10,073 nt of DNA from Sivonenia sp049582005 (GTDB lineage Bacteria; Cyanobacteriota; Cyanobacteriia; Gloeobacterales; PMM-0068). Positions 5,634 through 10,073 of the stretch are shown piece by piece (within the stretch, counting starts at the first letter, position 1; every line of letters starts with the position of its first letter). The DNA lies in NCBI GenBank assembly GCA_049582005.1, contig JBAUTB010000022.1, forward strand, positions 1-10,073. The letters are read 5' to 3'. A program made the position numbers and the translations under genes. Below the pieces are notes generated by a model. That model had not been told where the DNA came from, did no database searches, and saw only the letters and a list, made by a program, of their open reading frames with translations.

Positions 5634-6953
5634 CTAAACGCTATCGGTCACACTGCTGAAATTAAAAGCCTTGACCCGCACCCCAGGCACCACACTATGA
5701 CCATAGCGCTGAACAGTACTGAGGGCGTCCACATCTCTGAACATATCGGGCAAGCTCTGGTTGAATCGCAAGTTTTTAATGGGGTAGGCAATCTTGCCAT
5801 TCTCAATCCAGAACGTGCCATCACGGGTCATACCTGTAACCACGAGCGTTTTCGGATTCACATAGCGTACATACCAAGCTCGACTCACCAAAATCCCCCG
5901 CTCGGTTTGGGCGATCAAGTCTGTCAAAGGTTGGTCCGTTCCCACCATCACCACAGGATTCATCGAACCCGTCGGTGCTTTCCCTTGCTGTTGCGCCCAA
6001 TAGCGCGAATAAGAGAGCGTTTTAGGGATTCCACGCTGAATAATATCCAAGGCCCCGTTCGGTAAACCATCTCCGAAAAAAGTGCTTCCTTGCAACAGGG
6101 GATGGGCAGGGTTTCGCTGGACGTGCACGAAAGGGCTGAACATGGCTTCGCCCAACAGATTTCCCACTGCTTTACCGGACTGATCAGTACGGGACATAAA
6201 CGAACGCCCTTCATCGGCAGCCCGTGCATCCAAATTCCAACTCAACCAACTGAGCAAGTCTTGAAAAGCCGCTCCATCAAAGACCACCGGGTAACTACCA
6301 GGACTGACTTCCCGAGGTTTACGAGATTGGAGCGAACGTTCAATAATTTGTGCGGTCAATTCCTCCATCGGCAACTGATCCACAGCCCATGCGGTGCGCT
6401 GGCTCCAGCCAGAACCATCCTCAATACGGGCCGTAAACCCAAAATCTGCCTCTGTATATCGGTTGTAGGCCCTCAAGCCCTCGGAATTGCCAATCGCTCG
6501 CACAGAGGATTCTGTACTCAGAGTCCCAGAACCATCTACCCCTGCCTGTTTACTCAGGGCACACACCCGTTGGATCATAGTGCCCCGTTCCAGGGGAGAA
6601 AGGGTTGCCGTTCGTTGATCAAAAGCAGGCGTGCGTTCTTCGTAGGCTTGCGGCGCTAACAGAGGAACCCACTCCGGATCTTCTGGAGCGATGCGGGCTA
6701 AGGCTTCTGAACTGCGAACCACTGCGGCAATCGCTTCCGGGTCCGAATCGGTCGTGGAAGCCGAAGCGTGACGGGAGCCAAAGTAACTGGTGACGGTCAA
6801 GGTAAACCGAGTACGGCTCAGGTTTTGGGTGATTTGATTGCTGGAATAGCGTGCCAGCGCTTCTTCCCCAGCCTTGATGCTGACAAAAGCACTTTCTGCT
6901 TGCGAGTGTTTTAGGGCTTCTTCCACCAGAGTAAGGGCCTGGTCTTTATCCAT
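5634..6953 (-). CDS. tldE: TldE/PmbA-like partner subunit of the TldD peptidase
   Basis: Predicted non-catalytic half of the TldD/TldE heterodimeric cytoplasmic peptidase, which in E. coli trims unfolded peptides, matures microcin B17 and degrades CcdA. The 439-residue protein has the family architecture but no HExxxH motif. The equivalent region is a substrate-channel stretch around 225-253 (FDGAAFQDLL ... DEGRSFM), and the C-terminal beta-rich domain carries TERGILVSRAWYVRYVNP near 350-367 and GKIAYPIKNLRFN near 386-398. I chose ATG 6951-6953 because it gives the usual N-terminus (MDKDQALTLVEEAL); the frame is open further upstream to 7085, but those 44 codons overlap the 3' end of tldD and do not resemble the family. 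It starts 23 bp after the tldD stop, so the two are almost certainly one transcript. Confidence 0.9.
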   Translation of the reverse strand: MDKDQALTLVEEALKHSQAESAFVSIKAGEEALARYSSNQITQNLSRTRFTLTVTSYFGSRHASASTTDSDPEAIAAVVRSSEALARIAPEDPEWVPLLAPQAYEERTPAFDQRTATLSPLERGTMIQRVCALSKQAGVDGSGTLSTESSVRAIGNSEGLRAYNRYTEADFGFTARIEDGSGWSQRTAWAVDQLPMEELTAQIIERSLQSRKPREVSPGSYPVVFDGAAFQDLLSWLSWNLDARAADEGRSFMSRTDQSGKAVGNLLGEAMFSPFVHVQRNPAHPLLQGSTFFGDGLPNGALDIIQRGIPKTLSYSRYWAQQQGKAPTGSMNPVVMVGTDQPLTDLIAQTERGILVSRAWYVRYVNPKTLVVTGMTRDGTFWIENGKIAYPIKNLRFNQSLPDMFRDVDALSTVQRYGHSVVPGVRVKAFNFSSVTDSV

Positions 6954-6976
6954 AAGGGTTTCTGCCCCGGCCAAGC

Positions 6977-8464
6977 TCACTGCGGTCCCCCAATCTGGAT
7001 ATTGCGCACCCGCACAGGCACACAGGCATGGGTCATTTGCGCGATTTGCATCGGCTCTCCCTTCCCGCACATATTCGTTCCACACTGCTCCCGCTCAGAA
7101 GCTGGACCCAAGGCATCCACACTGTTCCAGAAATCTGTGGTCATCGCCTGGTAGGTGACATCTTTGAGCATCCCCACCACCTTGCCTTTCTCCACCTTCC
7201 AGAAAGCATCTCCCCCGAACTGGAAATTACGTCGCTGCTGGTCAATCGAAAAGCTGCCAATGCCGTCGATCAGAATGCCCTCTTCGGTATCGGCAATCAT
7301 TTGGGCCAAAGTAGCCGTATGCGCACCGCCTTCAGGTCCCGGCTCTAAACCCAAGTTCGGAATACGGACCATCGGCACACTGGCCCAGCTATCGGCATAG
7401 GCACAGCCATTACTAGTGCCCCGCCCTAGTCGATGGGCCGTCTCTCGGTCGGTGAGATAGTCCACCAAGATGCCATCCTTTACCACATGCCAATCCTGAG
7501 CAGGGACCCCCTCATCGTCATAGCCCAGGGTGCTTCGTCCTCCCGGTTGTGTCCGGTCAGCCCGAAAGTTGATCCAAGGCGCTCCATATTGGAGTTTCCC
7601 CTGTTTCTCTGTTGTAGCGAAACTAGTGCCAGCGAAATTAGCCTCATAGCCGTACACCCGGTCCAACTCTGTCGGATGCCCCACCGATTCATGAATGGTC
7701 AAAAAGAGGTTGCTGGGCTTAAGAATCAAAGTGGTGCGTATATCCTGCGGCCCTTTGGGAGCATGGACTTTTTCAATGGCTTCTTCAGCGACTCGGTCTA
7801 CTTGGCTCAGGAGGTCCGCTGCCTGGATGTGTTCATAGCCCAAATTCAGAGGGGCCCGTTCATAGCCACGATTCTGAGCATCGCCATGAGCAACCGCAGT
7901 ACAACCAAATCCCGGATAGCTACGATAAATCGTCTGGTGGATTTCAGAGCCTTCGGTGGAAGCAAAGGTCTTTTCTTCGCGGGTGAAATTGAGGAAGGAA
8001 TAAGCTTTTTTAACCCCTCGCTCGCCATAGCTCAGCAGTCTGTCGTTCAGCTGCATAAGTAAAGCTGCTTTTTCTTCAATCGGAATCGTAAAAGGATCCA
8101 CCTCGATGGGGGTCGCATAGCGAGCGCGGTAAGCCTCAACCGGTGCGAGAGAAACCCGTGTTTGTTGGGAAAGCCGACTCCCTTTAGCGATGTCGATAGC
8201 CAGGGCAACCATGCGCTCTATTTCAGTGGATGTATTGCGATGACTGGCCGCAAAACCCCACGCCCCCTCCAGGAGAACCCGCACCCCAAAACCAGAGCTG
8301 ACATTATCGGCCAGATTGCTCAAAGAACGGTCACGGGCATAAAGATTCTGAACATGGTAGGTGCAGAAACGCGCTTCTCCATAGGAACAGCCTGCTTTAC
8401 GCATCAGGTCTATCGCCAAAGTAGCGAGCGAGGCAGCAGTAGTAGGTGCAGGAGCTTGTACCAT
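6977..8464 (-). CDS. tldD: TldD-like zinc metallopeptidase subunit
   Basis: Predicted catalytic subunit of the TldD/TldE peptidase in the cytoplasm. The 495-residue protein has an N-terminal domain (about 12-240) and a C-terminal metal-binding domain. The zinc motif HExxxH is H258-E259-S-V-G-H262 in TIHESVGHPTELD, matching HEAVGH of E. coli TldD, and the third ligand is probably C466 in MCGKGEP (C461 is nearby and an alternative). Other family blocks are GVPAQDWHVVKDGILVDYLT near 319-338 and TEEGILIDGIG near 393-403. The ATG at 8462-8464 gives the usual length; no Shine-Dalgarno is visible. It precedes tldE in the same orientation with a 23-bp gap and is divergent from an EamA-family permease across 110 bp. 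Confidence 0.93.
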   Translation of the reverse strand: MVQAPAPTTAASLATLAIDLMRKAGCSYGEARFCTYHVQNLYARDRSLSNLADNVSSGFGVRVLLEGAWGFAASHRNTSTEIERMVALAIDIAKGSRLSQQTRVSLAPVEAYRARYATPIEVDPFTIPIEEKAALLMQLNDRLLSYGERGVKKAYSFLNFTREEKTFASTEGSEIHQTIYRSYPGFGCTAVAHGDAQNRGYERAPLNLGYEHIQAADLLSQVDRVAEEAIEKVHAPKGPQDIRTTLILKPSNLFLTIHESVGHPTELDRVYGYEANFAGTSFATTEKQGKLQYGAPWINFRADRTQPGGRSTLGYDDEGVPAQDWHVVKDGILVDYLTDRETAHRLGRGTSNGCAYADSWASVPMVRIPNLGLEPGPEGGAHTATLAQMIADTEEGILIDGIGSFSIDQQRRNFQFGGDAFWKVEKGKVVGMLKDVTYQAMTTDFWNSVDALGPASEREQCGTNMCGKGEPMQIAQMTHACVPVRVRNIQIGGPQ

Positions 8465-8514
8465 ATCAGAACTGAATAAAGTTGGTAGCCCATTCTAGCC
8501 CCTAGCGTCGGGAT

Positions 8515-8542
8515 AGAGATTTTCTCTGTGGCATCCAGCCAC
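8515..8542. repeat. Two small back-to-back inverted repeats upstream of the EamA permease
   Basis: AGAGA (8515-8519) pairs with TCTCT (8523-8527) around a 3-base loop, and immediately after it GTGGC (8528-8532) pairs with GCCAC (8538-8542) around ATCCA. They lie in the 110-bp gap between the divergent tldD and permease starts, 33-60 bp before GTG 8575. They could be transcript hairpins or operator half-sites; no recognised motif is present. Confidence 0.25.
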
Positions 8543-8574
8543 TTCCGTTTTCTATTCTCTACTGACCCAATAAC

Positions 8575-9534
8575 GTGGCTCCATCGATCATTAACCTGCT
8601 AGAGAAGACCTCTGTGACCCACAGAGCAACGCTAGCTCTTTGTCTTGCTTCTATCGCCTGGGGATTGTGGTGGCTGCCCCTCCACTGGTTGGCCGCGAAA
8701 GGCTTGTCTGGTTATTGGCAAGGGGTTGTACTCTATGGCTGCGGAGCGATGATGCTTGCCCTACCCCTCTGGCAGCACCGTCAAAAGGTGAATCTCAAAG
8801 TCCCGCTCTTGTGGGTGATTAGCCTATCTACGGGTTTGGCCCTCGCCCTGTACAATGCAGCACTGCTCTCCGATGAAGTGGTCCGGGTAACACTGTTGTT
8901 TTATCTAAATCCGATTTGGTCGACTATTCTTGCTTTGATAGTGCTCAAAGAACCGATCCGGCTGATCCGGCTGGCTTCCATCGCTATTGGATTACTCGGT
9001 GCGGGGGTGGTACTGGGGAGCGGAGGGGAGATCCCGATACCCCATGACCTGGCAGAGTGGATGGGACTCTTGGCTGGTATGGGCACAGCGGTAGGATCAA
9101 CCTATGTGCGCAAGGCAGAATTAACGAAAGGAACAGTATCGATTGGGGGTCTTGAACAGACCTGCACAACCTTTATGATTGCGAGCATCGTTGGCCTTGT
9201 CTTTGCGCTCTGTTTACCTCCTACCAGCACTGACTCTGTTCCTTCTATCAGCAGCTTTTGGAACTTACTTCCCTGGGCTGCGGGCATTACCATCGTCTGG
9301 CTACTCCCCCAAACCTGGTTCTATTTTTGGAGCGCTAAACAGCTTGACCCAGGACGGGTATCTCTTTTGATGTTGTTTGAAGTGCCTGCTGCCGCTATCA
9401 GTGCAGCGTTCATCCTGCATACGCCGTTAGGCTGGAGTGAAATCCTTGGCTGTGCCCTAGTCATACTGGCAGGCTCCGCTGAATCTTTTGAGCGACCCTC
9501 TGTTCTTGAGCCTGGTTTTGAACAAAAAGATTAA
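8575..9534 (+). CDS. EamA/DMT-superfamily permease, substrate unknown
   Basis: Predicted ten-helix inner-membrane transporter of the drug/metabolite superfamily, often exporters of amino acids or other metabolites. The 319 residues hold two EamA repeats. The first ends with TLLFYLNPIWSTILALIVLKEPI (106-128 region), the second with LLMLFEVPAAAISA near 264-277, with E269 in the conserved position, and then TPLGWSEILG. The N-terminal SIAWGLWWLPLHWL is the first helix. GTG at 8575 is the first start after the in-frame TGA at 8563; a second GTG at 8614 (306 residues, MTHRATLALCLASIAWG) has a better purine-rich lead (AGAGAAG) and may be the true start. The C-terminal tail is charged (about 304-319). 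It is divergent from tldD, so a link in function is possible but unproven. Confidence 0.88.
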   Translation: MAPSIINLLEKTSVTHRATLALCLASIAWGLWWLPLHWLAAKGLSGYWQGVVLYGCGAMMLALPLWQHRQKVNLKVPLLWVISLSTGLALALYNAALLSDEVVRVTLLFYLNPIWSTILALIVLKEPIRLIRLASIAIGLLGAGVVLGSGGEIPIPHDLAEWMGLLAGMGTAVGSTYVRKAELTKGTVSIGGLEQTCTTFMIASIVGLVFALCLPPTSTDSVPSISSFWNLLPWAAGITIVWLLPQTWFYFWSAKQLDPGRVSLLMLFEVPAAAISAAFILHTPLGWSEILGCALVILAGSAESFERPSVLEPGFEQKD

Positions 9535-9544
9535 CCCAATGGCT

Positions 9545-9575
9545 TTGCATGCGCACCTGTGGGAGACAATATAGC
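9545..9575 (+). promoter_or_regulatory. Weak promoter-like pair before the 125-residue protein
   Basis: TTGCAT (9545-9550) and TATAGC (9570-9575) are separated by 19 bases, with the ATG 28 bases downstream. The spacing is longer than ideal and the match is partial. It is listed because the upstream permease ends at 9534 and the 69-bp gap could carry a promoter for the next gene; readthrough from the permease is the alternative. Confidence 0.22.
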
Positions 9576-9603
9576 GGTACAAAATCTTTGTTTTCGGTAA
9601 CCG

Positions 9604-9981
9604 ATGGCTCAAGTACTCCAAGTTGACCCTTCCCAAAAGACCCTCCACTTTGGAGAACAAACCACACCCCTAAAAGGTCCGATGGCTGATCTTCTGGTGG
9701 AAGCCCTATTGACTATGCTGCCCGCCGAAAAAATGCCGATGATGGCTCCAACGACAACCCGAGGCTACACCCTGGCGAGTATTTCCCAAGAGGACTATGA
9801 CCAACTGGTCACCTTGGTAACCGAGGTCAATCAGGCCTTTAATAGTGAAGAAGTACTTCGCTTAAATTTTCGAGGACGGGGACCAGGAGAGCCCTTACAG
9901 GCCAAAATCTTACTGGGAGAGAAAAGTGTAGTGAAGAGTGTGGCAACAGCAATTCTAAATTCAAAATGTAGCAATCGATAA
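9604..9981 (+). CDS. Unidentified soluble 125-residue protein
   Basis: I do not recognise the family. The protein has no signal peptide or membrane segment. It begins with a beta-like stretch (VLQVDPSQKTLHFGEQ, about 4-19), continues with a hydrophobic helix (ADLLVEALLTMLP, 28-40), a Met/Thr-rich linker (MPMMAPTTTRGYTLASI, 44-60), a second helix (DYDQLVTLVTEVNQAF, 64-79), and a basic, glycine-rich segment LNFRGRGPGEPLQAK (87-101) before a final helix (VVKSVATAIL, 109-118). ATG 9604 is the first start after an in-frame TAA at 9598, but no Shine-Dalgarno is visible. The balanced composition and sensible secondary structure argue for a real gene. It follows the permease by 69 bp on the same strand and converges with a probable gene end at 10012. 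Confidence 0.75.
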   Translation: MAQVLQVDPSQKTLHFGEQTTPLKGPMADLLVEALLTMLPAEKMPMMAPTTTRGYTLASISQEDYDQLVTLVTEVNQAFNSEEVLRLNFRGRGPGEPLQAKILLGEKSVVKSVATAILNSKCSNR

Positions 9982-10011
9982 ACTCGTCTGGGCGCATCTC
10001 AGAAAGAATAA

Positions 10012-10073
10012 CTAGGAGGAGTTTAAGCGTCGTTTAATACGCCGAGAAGGTAGCTGTTCGGTTCGCTCCAGCA
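10012..10073 (-). CDS. Probable C-terminal end of a further minus-strand gene
   Basis: Reading leftward from the window edge, one minus-strand frame encodes LERTEQLPSRRIKRRLNSS and ends with TAG (CTA at 10012-10014 on the plus strand). The basic, Arg-rich tail looks like a protein C-terminus, and the other two minus frames stop soon with less protein-like sequence. Only about 19 residues are visible and no family can be named. The gene would converge with the 125-residue protein across 30 bp. Confidence 0.4.
   Translation of the reverse strand, partial: LERTEQLPSRRIKRRLNSS

Noticed and set aside
6090..6659. 189-codon plus-strand frame opposite tldE
   Set aside because: Antisense shadow of a well-supported gene; low-complexity, His/Arg/Pro-rich translation without any motif.
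6954..7085. 44-codon upstream extension of the tldE frame
   Set aside because: It overlaps the end of tldD, does not resemble the family N-terminus, and ATG 6951-6953 gives a normal start 23 bp after the tldD stop.
7433..8062. 209-codon plus-strand frame opposite tldD
   Set aside because: Antisense shadow of tldD; no domain, and tldD carries an intact zinc motif in the real frame.
10013..10019. Strong plus-strand AGGAGG resembling a ribosome binding site
   Set aside because: No ATG, GTG or TTG follows within a usable distance and a stop comes at once; the bases are better explained as Ser codons at the end of a minus-strand gene.

Overview
The window looks like chromosomal housekeeping DNA from a cyanobacterium. 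The evidence is a long Ap4A-phosphorylase-type ATP adenylyltransferase, a stand-alone CbiQ/EcfT-type membrane protein, a TldD/TldE pair, stand-alone panB without panC beside it, and mostly monocistronic genes with short gaps. I saw no HIP1 (GCGATCGC) octamer, no tRNA or rRNA, no insertion sequence, no CRISPR array and no phage gene. Assignment to a lineage (for example a Gloeobacter-like one) would be a guess from sequence alone.

Layout. 1-897 (+): Ap4A phosphorylase, cut at its 5' end by the window edge. 932-1843 (-): CDF-family zinc/cobalt-type exporter, convergent with the first gene. 1844-2039: AT-rich divergent control region with a perfect 13-bp inverted repeat whose two arms each resemble a Fur/Zur-family box, plus a second 7-bp dyad nearer the exporter. 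2040-2231 (+): small two-helix membrane protein; a protein-like stretch in the +1 frame follows it to 2331, suggesting a frameshift or a second tiny gene. 2372-3166 (-): PanB, first step of pantothenate synthesis. 3212-4075 (+): EcfT-like transporter subunit, divergent from panB across 45 bp. 4113-5531 (+): aspartate ammonia-lyase, 37 bp behind ecfT. 5634-6953 (-) and 6977-8464 (-): TldE/PmbA-like and TldD-like proteins in a two-gene operon (tldD first). 8575-9534 (+): EamA/DMT permease. 9604-9981 (+): unidentified soluble 125-residue protein. 10012-10073 (-): probable C-terminus of a further gene.

How the parts relate. Most genes have unrelated metabolic or transport roles. The two real gene partnerships are tldD-tldE (a heteromeric zinc peptidase) and possibly ecfT-aspA (same strand, short gap). 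The most interesting non-coding signal is the double Fur-family-like box between the metal exporter and the small membrane protein, which suggests metal-dependent control of one or both. I do not see a convincing new multi-gene system; the most novel candidates are the small membrane protein with its +1-frame tail and the unidentified 125-residue protein.
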